Part shown: piece after piece, positions 1-8,864 of the stretch
How the letters are laid out: each line of letters opens with the position of its first letter
Position numbering within the stretch: the stretch's first letter is position 1
Source of the DNA: Saprospiraceae bacterium
GTDB lineage: Bacteria > Bacteroidota > Bacteroidia > Chitinophagales > Saprospiraceae
DNA length: 45,959 nucleotides
Assembly (NCBI GenBank): GCA_029263015.1
Contig: JAJCYI010000021.1
Coordinates: 1 to 45,959 of the forward strand
Reading direction: 5' to 3'
Program-made: the position numbers and the translations under genes
Notes under the pieces: model-generated
Seen by the model: the letters and a program-made list of their open reading frames with translations, nothing else
Told to the model about the DNA's origin: nothing
Databases searched by the model: none

Positions 1-296
1 GAAAATGTTACGTACCTACGGCACGAAAAATACCGTTGGTTTGGCATTGCTACCCATGTTCCGTCCCTAACGGGACAATCAAAGGACTGAAACCGCCATA
101 AGCTCTTGATTGTCAAGGATTATTATCCAGAACTCACGTTATTTAGTGCTTTGTCCAATATCCTACCAACTGCTTTTTGCTATTGAAACATTTTCTCCTT
201 AATATCGCATTTCTGGTTCTTGGTTCTTAGTTCTTGGTTGTTCATAACTCAACAACTCAACAACTCATAACTCATAACTCAATAAACTCAATCTCC
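1..296. repeat. Intergenic region with REP-like hairpin and simple repeats
   Basis: No gene is visible before the first coding start. A short hairpin GTCCC-TAAC-GGGAC lies at 63-76, of a kind often scattered through Bacteroidota intergenic DNA. Positions 215-290 are low complexity: TTCTTGGTT units followed by repeated AACTC/ATAACTC units running up to the start codon at 297. An open frame continues upstream to 234, but its extra 21 residues would be encoded by these simple repeats and would spoil the signal peptide. Confidence 0.5.
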
Positions 297-3200
297 ATGC
301 GACACACGATTACACTCTTTCTTTTTTGCCTCACGGCAAACCTTTCCCTGATGGCACAGCAGACCGAAGATGCAGTGGTGCCCATTTCTGCTACCCTTGA
401 TATGGCAACACCAACAGTTACCCTGAATTGGGAACTCAATGCAGCTATTGCAGACCTGTTATTGATACGTCGGGAAAAAGATGCTTCCACCTGGTTTATC
501 ATGTTGGACACAATGGGAGCCGACTTGACTACTTTCACAGATCCCTTTGTAACTGCTGGCGAAACTTACGAATATGGCATGATCCGCGCCGTCAACGGCA
601 TCAATGCTTTTGGATATATTACCGTTTCTTTAGAAAGCCCTGTGGTTGACGGCAGGGGCACGATGTTAATATTCGTGGAAGAGGCTTTGCAGGTGCCACT
701 CAGCATGGAATTGGAACGATTGGAATATGACCTGGCTGGCGATGGTTGGAAAGTTATATGGCATCCAGTTGCGACCGATGCCACCGTTGCGACGGTGAAA
801 TCCCAGATTGTTACAGATTATTCTGTTTCCCCGGCAAGTGTACGGTCAGTCTTATTGCTTGGGGAAATCCCTGTTCCCTATTCTGGTAATTCAGCTTGGG
901 ATGGGCACAGCAACCACCAAGGAGCTTGGCCTGCCGATACTTATTATGGCGATATTGATGGGGTTTGGACGGATGAGATCATAAATAATACAACCCCCAG
1001 CCGACCAGCCAATGACAATGTGCCCGGTGATGGAAAATTCGATCAAAGCATTACGCCTTCTGCACTTGAAATCGCTGTCGGAAGAGTTGATTTTTCCAAC
1101 CTTAACGAAACGACTTTTGGTACGACCCGCACAGAACTGATGCGCCGCTATTTAGACAAAAACCACAATTGGCGAACAAAAAAATACACCGTATCGAACC
1201 AAGCAATGGTGGACGACAATTTTGGCTACTTCGGCGGAGAAGCCTTTGCTGCCAATGGCTATCGCAATTATTACCCTGTGGTTGGGGTGGACAATGTGAT
1301 GGATGCTGACTTTTTTGATGATACCGATGACCAAAGTTACTTGTTTGGATATGGTTGTGGCGGTGGTAGTTACACCAGTGCCAGCGGTGTCGGCACCAGC
1401 GACAATTTTGCATCTGATACGGTCAACATTGCTTTTGCTATGCTGTTCGGCAGTTTTCACGGTGATTGGGATTCTGAAAATAATCCATTTATGCCGAGTG
1501 CTCTTGCATCGGAAGGTGGTATTTTAAGCTGCTCATGGGCTGGCCGACCGCATTGGTTTTACCAAGCGTTGGCCGCCGGAGAAACACTTGGTTATTGTGG
1601 TCTTGCCACACAGAATTCATGCGACAACATCGGTTATTTTGGTTCTATTGGCGAGTGTGGTGCGCATGTCACATTGCTTGGCGACCCCTCCCTGCGCGTA
1701 CACGTAGTTGACCCTGCTACCGCCCTTACAACATCAAATAAATGCCATTCTGTAGAACTTGCCTGGTCTGGTTCGGCTGCGCCAAATGTGGAAGGCTATC
1801 TTGTGTATAGGGCAAATTCATTACATGGGGATTACACCCGTCTCACTCCTCAACCCATGATGCCGACGACATTTACCGACAACAATCCAAACGATGGTGA
1901 CAATTACTATCAGATAAAAGCTGTGGTGCTGGAAACCACGCCGAGCGGTTCGTATTTCAATACAAGTACAGGCGTGTTAGCGAATACTTTCTTTGAAACT
2001 GGAACGCCGCCCTCCATCGCCATTGTGGCTGATACATTGACCTGCCTGAACCAAATGGTTACCATAGCTGCAACAACTGATGCTGCCCAGCCAACATACC
2101 AGTGGACAGGTCCTGGCAATTTTTCAAGTAATGAACCGACTATTGTAGTTGATATAATTGGAGAATATAACCTCGTTGTAACAGATGGAATTTCAGGTTG
2201 CACCAATATGGAATCGGCAACAGTTGTGCAGGATGCCAGTCTCCCAGTGGCTGCCCCTGCTGCAAGCAATGATTTTGATTGTGTAAATACAACCGTGCAA
2301 TTGTTTGCAAATCCAGAAATGGCGGGGTACACTTTTGAATGGACAGGGCCAAATGGTTTTACCTCATCGGAAGAAAATCCATTTGCCACCACGATAGGTG
2401 ATTACTTTTTGGTTGTCTCAGCACCCAACGGCTGCATCGGGGCTTACTCGACAGAAGTTATTGAAAATACGGATGTGCCGATAGCCATGGCCACAAATGG
2501 AATGTTGAATTGCTTAACTCCTGAAATAATATTGGACGGCTCTGGTTCTTCCTCTGGCCCTAACTATGTTTACCAATGGTCAACTTTAGATGGAATTATT
2601 GTTTCTGGTGGAAATACGCTGACACCTATTGTAGGTGATTGTGGAACTTATACGCTTACCATTGTGGACGTTTCAAATGGTTGCACAGCAAGTACATCTT
2701 TGGAAGTAGTATGCGACCTTGAATTGCCTGACCTTTCATTGGAAGGGGATACTGAAATTTCTTGTGCAGAGGATTTAGTGACCTTAACTGCTTCTTCCAC
2801 TACTCCTGGAGCTACATTCGCATGGGAAGGGCCTGGCATTATTAACCCGGGCAATCCAACACAAACAATTGCTGCTGGACTATATGTCATTTCGGTTATT
2901 GGCCCAAATGGATGTTCCAATAGCCAGGCTGTCCAATTGGTAGGCCCAGACCAGATGCAGGTCAGTGTCATTACTGTATTGGTTGACTGCAATGGCTTCG
3001 AATCAATTGATGCAATAGTTACTGGCGGGGTCGCCCCTTACATTTACGAATTCACGCCAATGCCCCCGATTCCTCCAAATACAGATTACTCAGTTGTAGT
3101 TACCGATGCGAACGGGTGTACAGCAACAGCGATGGGCACGACCCCAGATTTCGAGCCATTGATGGTGAATGTTTCACATACCGACGAAACAATCAGTGGG

Positions 3201-3653
3201 ATGAATGACGGTACCGCCACGGCCAATGGGATGAACGGTGTACCACCTTACTCATATGAATGGAGCAATGGCGGAGACACGCAGACCATTACGGACTTGC
3301 CTCCTGGCTTGTATTCCGTTACCATAACTGATGGAAATGGCTGTGCCGCCACGAACTTAGTCGAGGTAATGGGCGGCGCTTTGGCAGCGGAAGATATTCC
3401 AGGCTTGCAATCATTGTCCCTGTCTCCAAATCCGACAAGTGGCGCATTCGAGATTTCCATTAAATTGGATGCTCCCAAGCCAATTTCGGTGGAGGTTGTG
3501 GATGCTATTGGCCGAACTGTATTTCAGTCAGTGGTGGAATATTCTGCTGCAAAGACTTGGCTGCTCGATCTGAGTAATGTACCTGCTGGTATTTATTTTT
3601 GTAAAATAAAAATTGGAGAACAAACGGTGGGCAAGAGGGTAGTGCGGTTGTGA
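297..3653 (+). CDS. Secreted gingipain-like C25 family cysteine peptidase with T9SS sorting domain
   Basis: The protein has 1118 residues. The start at 297 gives a clean signal peptide ending near LSLMAQ. An N-terminal beta region (about 25-120) is followed by a C25-like domain (about 130-470) with DTYYGDIDG, a candidate catalytic His388 in GSFHGDWD, Cys412 in ILSCSW, and the family end motif LLGDPSLRV. A fibronectin III-like segment comes next, then several Ig/PKD-like repeats with the pattern YxWxGPxGF, then an SprB-like SVTITDGNGC repeat. The last 80 residues form a type A T9SS sorting domain (LSPNP, GIYFCKI, KRVVRL). It is probably exported through the outer membrane by T9SS and displayed or released as a protease or adhesin. 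Membership of C25 rests on motif spacing. The His-Cys distance is shorter than in RgpB, so activity is uncertain. Confidence 0.8.
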   Translation: MRHTITLFLFCLTANLSLMAQQTEDAVVPISATLDMATPTVTLNWELNAAIADLLLIRREKDASTWFIMLDTMGADLTTFTDPFVTAGETYEYGMIRAVNGINAFGYITVSLESPVVDGRGTMLIFVEEALQVPLSMELERLEYDLAGDGWKVIWHPVATDATVATVKSQIVTDYSVSPASVRSVLLLGEIPVPYSGNSAWDGHSNHQGAWPADTYYGDIDGVWTDEIINNTTPSRPANDNVPGDGKFDQSITPSALEIAVGRVDFSNLNETTFGTTRTELMRRYLDKNHNWRTKKYTVSNQAMVDDNFGYFGGEAFAANGYRNYYPVVGVDNVMDADFFDDTDDQSYLFGYGCGGGSYTSASGVGTSDNFASDTVNIAFAMLFGSFHGDWDSENNPFMPSALASEGGILSCSWAGRPHWFYQALAAGETLGYCGLATQNSCDNIGYFGSIGECGAHVTLLGDPSLRVHVVDPATALTTSNKCHSVELAWSGSAAPNVEGYLVYRANSLHGDYTRLTPQPMMPTTFTDNNPNDGDNYYQIKAVVLETTPSGSYFNTSTGVLANTFFETGTPPSIAIVADTLTCLNQMVTIAATTDAAQPTYQWTGPGNFSSNEPTIVVDIIGEYNLVVTDGISGCTNMESATVVQDASLPVAAPAASNDFDCVNTTVQLFANPEMAGYTFEWTGPNGFTSSEENPFATTIGDYFLVVSAPNGCIGAYSTEVIENTDVPIAMATNGMLNCLTPEIILDGSGSSSGPNYVYQWSTLDGIIVSGGNTLTPIVGDCGTYTLTIVDVSNGCTASTSLEVVCDLELPDLSLEGDTEISCAEDLVTLTASSTTPGATFAWEGPGIINPGNPTQTIAAGLYVISVIGPNGCSNSQAVQLVGPDQMQVSVITVLVDCNGFESIDAIVTGGVAPYIYEFTPMPPIPPNTDYSVVVTDANGCTATAMGTTPDFEPLMVNVSHTDETISGMNDGTATANGMNGVPPYSYEWSNGGDTQTITDLPPGLYSVTITDGNGCAATNLVEVMGGALAAEDIPGLQSLSLSPNPTSGAFEISIKLDAPKPISVEVVDAIGRTVFQSVVEYSAAKTWLLDLSNVPAGIYFCKIKIGEQTVGKRVVRL

Positions 3654-3658
3654 TGAAA

Positions 3659-3743
3659 TGTAGTGCGGATTTCTCAATCTGCACTTTTGTTGCCGGATTT
3701 GGAAATCCGCACTACATTCTTGCTGACATTTTGAAATGCACCC
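3659..3743. repeat. Palindromic element sharing a terminal repeat with the 22.1 kb MITE
   Basis: A perfect 14-bp inverted repeat (3659-3672 with 3703-3716, TGTAGTGCGGATTT and its complement) directly follows the protease stop codon. The right edge at 3725-3743 reads GACATTTTGAAATGCACCC. It matches the terminal inverted repeat of the element at 22065-22177 with one difference. No matching left end is visible, so this is probably a partial or diverged copy. The hairpin may also act as a transcription terminator. Confidence 0.6.
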
Positions 3744-3759
3744 CAGTAATTCTAATTTT

Positions 3760-4485
3760 ATGAACAAGCTTTTTATTCTATTTGGAATTTTCCTGATCCT
3801 TTTTGGTTGCCAAAACTCAAATAAAGAATCTGCAAAAGCTTCTAGCAATAGTCCTCAAAACGAATCACTAAAAAGATCGGTGGAAAATAATATCCTGATT
3901 TCCAACGAACTACCTAAAATCAAAATTAAAGTGGATGATGAATTTAGTTTTATCGGAAATTTTGATTTTGAAATTATTGCCTCTTCGGATGAATATTCAG
4001 AGGACATGTTGGGCAAGCCAATTGCCGAAGGTGAGCGGTTTGTTTTTGCAGTTTCGGATTCCAATAGTGCTGTTGAAAAATTATTTATCGTACAATTTGA
4101 GGGTTTTTTGTCCCATATAGATTTGACGTACAATTATAATTTTGAAAATGCTGGTTTTATTGGGGAGAATAAATATCGACACAACACTTGGTTTTATGAT
4201 GCTAAAAAATCAGCACTAGAAAATCCCAAAAATGAAGGAGCCAAGACCAGGGATTTTTTAGAGGACAAAGGTTTTAAATTAGAAGATCATTTCATGATGT
4301 CCAGATTTGTAGGTTTGGCAAGTGACGACCGAAAAAATGAAATCATTATTTATTATCTTGAAATGCTAAAAAGGACGACTGACTATTCTTTGGAAGAGTA
4401 TGAAAATTCAATATCCAGTGAAGAATCGGCCTCCATTGAGCGTTCCTTTGTTGATCGATCAAAGAATAGTTTTACCATTTATTAG
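3760..4485 (+). CDS. Lipoprotein of unknown function
   Basis: The protein has 241 residues. The chosen start at 3760 gives MNKLFILFGIFLILFGC, a typical SPII signal with lipidated Cys17. An ATG 24 bases upstream lies inside the terminal repeat of the preceding palindromic element and is unlikely to be used. The mature part is acidic and serine-rich near the front, then mixed alpha/beta without a recognised motif or membrane segment. The gene lies 27 bases upstream of a pseudouridine synthase on the same strand, so the two may be cotranscribed. I do not recognise the family. Confidence 0.7.
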   Translation: MNKLFILFGIFLILFGCQNSNKESAKASSNSPQNESLKRSVENNILISNELPKIKIKVDDEFSFIGNFDFEIIASSDEYSEDMLGKPIAEGERFVFAVSDSNSAVEKLFIVQFEGFLSHIDLTYNYNFENAGFIGENKYRHNTWFYDAKKSALENPKNEGAKTRDFLEDKGFKLEDHFMMSRFVGLASDDRKNEIIIYYLEMLKRTTDYSLEEYENSISSEESASIERSFVDRSKNSFTIY

Positions 4486-4511
4486 AAATTTCCAATTTCT
4501 AAATTTCAATA

Positions 4512-5204
4512 ATGAAATTTAAAATCCCTCCTAAAAGATTTCACCCCAAGGGGCTTTCAATCCTCTATGAAGATCACGATATATTGGTAGCAGATAAAGT
4601 AAGTGGTTTATTGACCGTGAGTACTGAAAAAGTCAGGGAAAAGACCGCACATTACCTCTTAAATGAATACGTAAGAAAAGGCAACCAGAAATCAAGAAAC
4701 CGGGTATTTATAGTACACCGTTTGGATAGGGATACATCGGGGATTATCGTATTTGCCAAAAATGAAAGAACCAAACGATTTCTCCAAGAAGAATGGCAAG
4801 GATTCAATAAAAAATACTATGCTGTAGTGCATGGGACACTAGCGAAAAAAGAGGGGCTGATTACTTCCTATCTTGCTGAAAACCGGGCCCATATAATGTA
4901 TTCTGTTGATGATCCTAAAAAAGGCAAACTCGCTAGGACGGGGTATAAAGTACTGAGGGAATCAAAAAATTTGAGCCTGCTTGAAATAGAGTTGTTTACA
5001 GGAAAGAAAAACCAGATACGTGTTCATTTTTCTGAAAAAGGCTGTCCTGTAATTGGGGATAAAAAGTATGGTAAGAAGGAAAAGGGAATTAAAAGACTTG
5101 CACTGCATTCGGCTTCTTTGACGATATTGCATCCCGATTCAAAAGAGAAGATGACTTTTGAAACAGCTGTTCCTGCATATTTTAATTCACTTGTAAATGG
5201 TTGA
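4512..5204 (+). CDS. RluA-family RNA pseudouridine synthase
   Basis: The protein has 230 residues. It isomerises uridine to pseudouridine in rRNA or tRNA. The family motif HRLDRDTSG sits at 69-77, with Asp72 as the expected catalytic residue. Other family segments visible are ILYEDHDILVADKVSGLLTV (17-36), KKYYAVVHG, and KKNQIRVHFSEKGCPVIGDKKYG near the end. There is no N-terminal S4 domain and the length is short, which resembles RluA or RluC-like single-domain enzymes more than RluD. The exact target uridine cannot be read from the sequence. Confidence 0.88.
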   Translation: MKFKIPPKRFHPKGLSILYEDHDILVADKVSGLLTVSTEKVREKTAHYLLNEYVRKGNQKSRNRVFIVHRLDRDTSGIIVFAKNERTKRFLQEEWQGFNKKYYAVVHGTLAKKEGLITSYLAENRAHIMYSVDDPKKGKLARTGYKVLRESKNLSLLEIELFTGKKNQIRVHFSEKGCPVIGDKKYGKKEKGIKRLALHSASLTILHPDSKEKMTFETAVPAYFNSLVNG

Positions 5205-5378
5205 TGATGTTCTTTTATTTTGATATTGCCTGAGCTGGAATAAATAATTGATAATCAATGAATAATAAATATTTGATTTGACAAATTTGATATGGGATGT
5301 CATGAGAAATTGTTAATATTGTTACTTATAATTGGCAATCAGAAAATCAAAAAATGATAATTAAATACAGTTATTTAA

Positions 5379-5440
5379 GTGGAGGCCAGAACCCACTCGA
5401 AAAAACGGGGCGTAACCGAAAAGCCATACGAGTAGGAAAA
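5379..5440 (+). ncRNA. Candidate structured 5' leader RNA of the Bor-like gene
   Basis: The 60 bases before the Bor-like lipoprotein are GC-rich within AT-rich flanks. They can fold as a multi-stem element: CCCACTCG (5392-5399) pairs with CGAGTAGG (5429-5436) with one mismatch. This encloses CGG/CCG (5406-5408 with 5416-5418) or alternatively GGC/GCC. A purine-rich A-tract loop and a GTGGAGGCC segment precede it. It ends about 15 bases before the start codon. I cannot match it to a riboswitch class that I know; the assignment as RNA is inference from pairing and position. Confidence 0.3.
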
Positions 5441-5454
5441 CTAAAATATTAAAA

Positions 5455-5748
5455 ATGAAAAAAACAATTTTTAGCCTATCCCTAGTTTTTGGACTTTCGC
5501 TTCTCATGTCATCTTGTTACACCTACACGCATACCGTAGGGAAAGGTGCACAAACCGGAGTTGAAGTAAAAAACCCAAACCATTATTTTATTTTTGGTCT
5601 TGCGCCTGGCAAATTATCAAACCCAAGAGAAATGGCAGGCGGAGCTGAAGACTATGAAGTAACTATTACGCATACATTTGTTGATGGGCTATTGAATGCC
5701 CTAACATTTGGCATTTACACTCCAACCACTACAATTGTCCAGAAGTGA
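5455..5748 (+). CDS. Bor-like lipoprotein
   Basis: The protein has 97 residues. The signal MKKTIFSLSLVFGLSLLMSSC gives a lipidated Cys21. The mature part carries the pattern of the Bor/Iss family as found in Bacteroidota: YTHTVGKGAQ, then HYFIFGLAPG, DYEVTITHTFVDGLLNALTFGIYTPTT. Lambda Bor is an outer-membrane lipoprotein linked to serum resistance; in free-living Bacteroidota the function is unknown. The gene stands alone behind an unusual GC-rich leader. Confidence 0.75.
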   Translation: MKKTIFSLSLVFGLSLLMSSCYTYTHTVGKGAQTGVEVKNPNHYFIFGLAPGKLSNPREMAGGAEDYEVTITHTFVDGLLNALTFGIYTPTTTIVQK

Positions 5749-5856
5749 AGCACTTTGCTTAGTAGTGGTGACTCCACTCCAAAAAGTCTATTTAATTTGA
5801 AAATCAAATTAATGTTAAAATTTTAAATTGTAAAAAGTATTAATCCATTTGGCTGC

Positions 5857-5889
5857 AGCAGTGACGCTTTTTATAGAAGCGTCACTGCT
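5857..5889. repeat. Perfect 13-bp stem hairpin
   Basis: AGCAGTGACGCTT (5857-5869) and AAGCGTCACTGCT (5877-5889) form a perfect stem with a 7-base loop. No T-run follows, so it is not a classical terminator. It lies in the 267-base gap between the Bor-like gene and a small membrane protein, next to a GC-rich stretch (5890-5930) that differs from its AT-rich surroundings. Confidence 0.6.
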
Positions 5890-6015
5890 CGGCACTTTCC
5901 ACTTTTCGGCGTGAGCTTAACATTGCTATCGTGTTTCAAAGATAAATGAATATTATTCGGTATAAAATAACAACTAAAATGTCCAGTATCGCTAAAGCCA
6001 AAAATAAATAAACAC

Positions 6016-6210
6016 ATGAAATATGTTATTCTAATAATTGGAATTATTCTAATCATTGGTTCATCCATTTCTATTGGACAATATATTTTTGATTATGAAA
6101 GATTATCTCAATATGGAAAAGGATTTATCTGGGGCAAAATATTTTTATTTATAGCTGGACTGCTTTTTATTTATTTTGGACTGAAAAAACCAAAGAAGCC
6201 CATTCCATAA
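6016..6210 (+). CDS. Small two-helix membrane protein
   Basis: The protein has 64 residues with two hydrophobic segments, VILIIGIILIIGSSISIG (4-21) and GKIFLFIAGLLFIYFGL (41-57), and a basic proline/lysine tail. The ATG follows an A-rich stretch. I know no family for it. The start and size fit a real small gene, but the assignment rests only on composition and an open frame. Confidence 0.45.
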   Translation: MKYVILIIGIILIIGSSISIGQYIFDYERLSQYGKGFIWGKIFLFIAGLLFIYFGLKKPKKPIP

Positions 6211-6290
6211 TACTCCATTTAACAGCTTGATTTTGAATTTTCAGGAATATCGTTTATTCAGGGGCAGTCTTGATAAATAAAAAAAACAAA

Positions 6291-6599
6291 ATGAAAAATA
6301 AGCTAACCACCCTTACTCTTGTTTTAATTTTAATAACCGGATGCAAAACCAAGGAAAATAAATTAGAAGAAATTTCTCAATATCCACAAGTTATGTGCGC
6401 TCCCGTTTTGACGGATAAAGAGTGGTACAAATCAGATAATACAGCTCCCATAATTGAAGGACTTGATGTCTTGCATTTTCCGATATCTACCAAAAATGAG
6501 TTGGCTCAGAAATACTTTAATCAAGGCTTAGTATTGGCCTATGGGTTCAACCATGCGGAAGCAGCGCGGTTTTTTTGCAACAAGACATACCACTTTTAA
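6291..6599 (+). pseudogene. Truncated TPR lipoprotein gene (N-terminal remnant)
   Basis: The frame starts with a lipoprotein signal (MKNKLTTLTLVLILITGC). It then carries the N-terminal signature of large Bacteroidota TPR proteins: GLDVLHFPISTKNELAQKYFNQGL, LAYGFNHAEAAR. In the intact family this continues as the first TPR helix and several hundred more residues. Here it runs into RFFCNKTYHF and a stop at once. The 476 bases that follow hold only short frames, so most of the gene has been deleted. The family assignment is from recall of the LAYGFNHAEAAR motif. Confidence 0.65.
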
Positions 6600-7075
6600 A
6601 GGAGACCGTTTTATACGAACATTTAAATTAAAGGCTCTTTGACTATTCTTGTGAAACTTATTGAAAATCAATTACGGTGCGCTGCACCTTGGAACGGTGA
6701 AAAAATAAGATACCACTTTCTGATGGGTTTCGGTACAAAAATGCAAGACGACCGGAATTATATTGTGAAATTATTGGGAAGGAACATCAGCCTATAACCA
6801 AACCAATTTGGATGCAAGATTAAAAAAATAATTTTTTGACAAATTCCTTGAAAGCACGGATTAGAAAGCTTGCAAAGGTTTCTAACCCATTCATTTTAAA
6901 GGCTTTCTAATCTTTGCAAGCTTATGAACCCAGACTCTCCAAGGGATTTTTCAAAGAACTGGAATGAGAAAATAATATTGTATATTTTATTATTATTTCA
7001 TTCCTTTCAAGAGGTAATTGTTTAATAATAGCAGCAACTACTTTTACGATTAAATCATAACAAAACATATTTAGT
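6600..7075. other. Non-coding remnant region with interleaved inverted repeats
   Basis: No convincing gene is present. A frame of about 50 codons around 6640-6796 lacks an ATG and a recognisable motif. Two overlapping inverted repeats lie at 6859-6923: GATTAGAAAG (6859-6868) with CTTTCTAATC (6903-6912), and AAGCTTGCAAAG (6866-6877) with CTTTGCAAGCTT (6912-6923). This fits deletion scars plus a palindromic repeat. The last 60 bases are AT-rich and probably hold the promoter of the next gene. Confidence 0.45.
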
Positions 7076-8521
7076 ATGAAATCAAGAATAACTTTCCTCG
7101 CATTATTTTGCTGCTCAATTTCGATCTCAACATTTGGGCAAAATGCAATTTCAAAAAACAAACAGGATGTCATTAATTCTGTCGAAACACACCAAAAGGA
7201 ACTGATCGAGTTGAGCGATCAAATCTGGGGTTTTGCAGAGACGGCATTGCATGAATTTAAATCTTCTAAAGTTTTATCCGATTATGCGGAAAAACAAGGA
7301 TTTAAAGTGGAAAAAGGAGTGGCCGGAATGCCAACGGCATTTATTGCATCGTATGGATCGGGCGAACCAATTATCGGAATATTGGGTGAATTTGATGCTT
7401 TGCCAGGACTATCACAAAAAGCGGCATCCAACAAAGAAGCATTGGCCGATGGGAAGCCCGGCCATGGTTGCGGCCATAATTTATTTGGCCCCGGTAGTTT
7501 AGGAGCGGCACTGACGATCAAAGAATTGATGCAAGCTGGAAAATTAAAAGGGACCATCCGGTTTTATGGGACACCAGCTGAAGAAACCATTGGCGGGAAA
7601 TTATACATGGCAAGGGCAGGACTTTTCGATGACCTGGATATATGTCTCGATTGGCATCCTGGTGATGATATAGGGGCCAATACGCAAAGTTCCCAGGCGC
7701 TGATCGATTTCCGTGTTTCATTTAAAGGCAAAGCTGCCCACGCTGCTTTTGATCCTTGGAATGGTGTGAGCGCTGTTGATGCGATGGAACTGTACACGAC
7801 GGGCATCAACTATTTGCGGGAACATGTAAAACCAACTGTGCGGATTCATTATCTCATCGAAAATGCCGGGGATGTGGTGAATGTGGTTCCTGAAAATGCA
7901 ATGATCTGGACAAGGGTGCGTGACCGTGACCGTGATGGTATGTTTGCCGTGCATGAAAAGGTGAAAAAGATCGCTGAAGGCGCAGCCCTGATGACGGGTA
8001 CAGAATATTCCATTGAATTGATTTCTGGCATGTATGAAATCTTGGTGAACAGGACCGGGGCGGCCGTTTTGCAAAATAATTTGGAATTACTGGGAGCAAT
8101 TGAATATACGGAAGAGGAGACTGCCTTTGCAAAGAATATTCAGACGGCTACCGATAAAGAGCTTTTGGGACTTGATGGCAGAATACATGCATTAAAAGAA
8201 ACAAAAGAAGATCCCCCAGGTGGGTCCACCGATGTTGGGGATGTGAGTTGGATCGTCCCCGAAATCAGCCTTTCCACCACTTCTGCCCCAAAAGGCACAC
8301 CCTGGCATTCTTGGGCAGTGGTTGCGTGCGGCGGCATGTCGATTGGCCATAAAAGTGTGCTCTATTCGTCAAAAGCACTTGGCATGACCATGGTCGATTT
8401 ATTTGAAAATGAAGAATTGGTGGCAGCCATGAAAAAAGAATTCAAAGAAAGAAAAGGGGATAAGGGATATGAAGCCATTTTGCCAGAGGGGCCACCGCCT
8501 GTTCCTAATTCAACAAAATAA
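7076..8521 (+). CDS. Exported M20-family amidohydrolase (AbgB-like)
   Basis: The protein has 481 residues. A signal peptide ends near SISTFGQ, so it acts in the periplasm or outside. Metal-site motifs of the M20D group are visible: GHGCGHN (129-135, Cys132 and His134), PAEE (168-171, with the catalytic/metal-binding glutamates), DWHPGDD (His194), STDVGDVSW and PWHSW near the C-terminus. The dimerisation lid is the middle segment around FRVSFKGKAAHAAFDPWNG. Relatives include AbgB (aminobenzoyl-glutamate hydrolase) and aminoacylase-type enzymes; the substrate is probably an N-acyl amino acid or peptide conjugate. It stands alone. Confidence 0.88.
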   Translation: MKSRITFLALFCCSISISTFGQNAISKNKQDVINSVETHQKELIELSDQIWGFAETALHEFKSSKVLSDYAEKQGFKVEKGVAGMPTAFIASYGSGEPIIGILGEFDALPGLSQKAASNKEALADGKPGHGCGHNLFGPGSLGAALTIKELMQAGKLKGTIRFYGTPAEETIGGKLYMARAGLFDDLDICLDWHPGDDIGANTQSSQALIDFRVSFKGKAAHAAFDPWNGVSAVDAMELYTTGINYLREHVKPTVRIHYLIENAGDVVNVVPENAMIWTRVRDRDRDGMFAVHEKVKKIAEGAALMTGTEYSIELISGMYEILVNRTGAAVLQNNLELLGAIEYTEEETAFAKNIQTATDKELLGLDGRIHALKETKEDPPGGSTDVGDVSWIVPEISLSTTSAPKGTPWHSWAVVACGGMSIGHKSVLYSSKALGMTMVDLFENEELVAAMKKEFKERKGDKGYEAILPEGPPPVPNSTK

Positions 8522-8800
8522 ATGGCATCCAACATCTTTGATATTAGGTGTTGGTAATGTAAGTAATCGAGGTTAAATAATTTGTTGTGAAATAAGCTGT
8601 TTTTTGCTTGAAAACGTCGAACTTAGACGGATATACGGTGTTCCGTCTTTTTAGCGAAATTGACATATATCCGAGGATATGGGTATGCGTAATATTGTGT
8701 GTGCTCGGTAGTTCCTCGCCATGAAAAAAGAAAAAGAAATCAAACCATCTGAAAACTCATCAACCAAAGAAAAATCACTTCAAAATTAAAACCAAAAAAA
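8522..8800. other. Gap before the restriction-modification system
   Basis: No established gene is seen. A 22-codon frame (8721-8789, MKKEKEIKPSENSSTKEKS) is lysine/glutamate-rich and could be a chance frame or the remnant of another start. GTTCCTCGCC at 8711-8720 is the inverted counterpart of GGCGAGGAAC at 11143-11152, beyond the nuclease gene. The pair may mark the edges of the restriction-modification insert. Confidence 0.4.
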
Positions 8801-8845
8801 TTTGTCTCAATCAATTTGTTCCCTAAATTTGTCAATTATTGACAA
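8801..8845 (+). promoter_or_regulatory. Promoter with overlapping controller operator (C-box)
   Basis: TTTG at 8801-8804, 19 bases, then TAAATTTG at 8824-8831 match the Bacteroidota promoter consensus TTTG-N19-TAnnTTTG exactly. A perfect palindrome TTGTCAATTATTGACAA at 8829-8845 overlaps the -7 box and the expected start of transcription. The first gene downstream is an XRE-type regulator of the kind that autoregulates restriction-modification operons, so binding here would adjust transcription of the whole C-M-R set. Binding is inferred. Confidence 0.7.
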
Positions 8846-8864
8846 GTAAATAAAATCAAGTCAA

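Noticed and set aside
241-292. CRISPR-like short repeats
   Set aside because: The AACTC units have no unique spacers and vary in length; this is a simple low-complexity repeat.
1910-2392. 160-residue minus-strand open frame inside the C25 protease gene
   Set aside because: It is the antisense shadow of a long plus-strand gene with clear domains, and it has no motif or promoter of its own.
8721-8789. 22-residue lysine-rich peptide before the controller gene
   Set aside because: Too short and low complexity to support; kept only as a note in the gap description.
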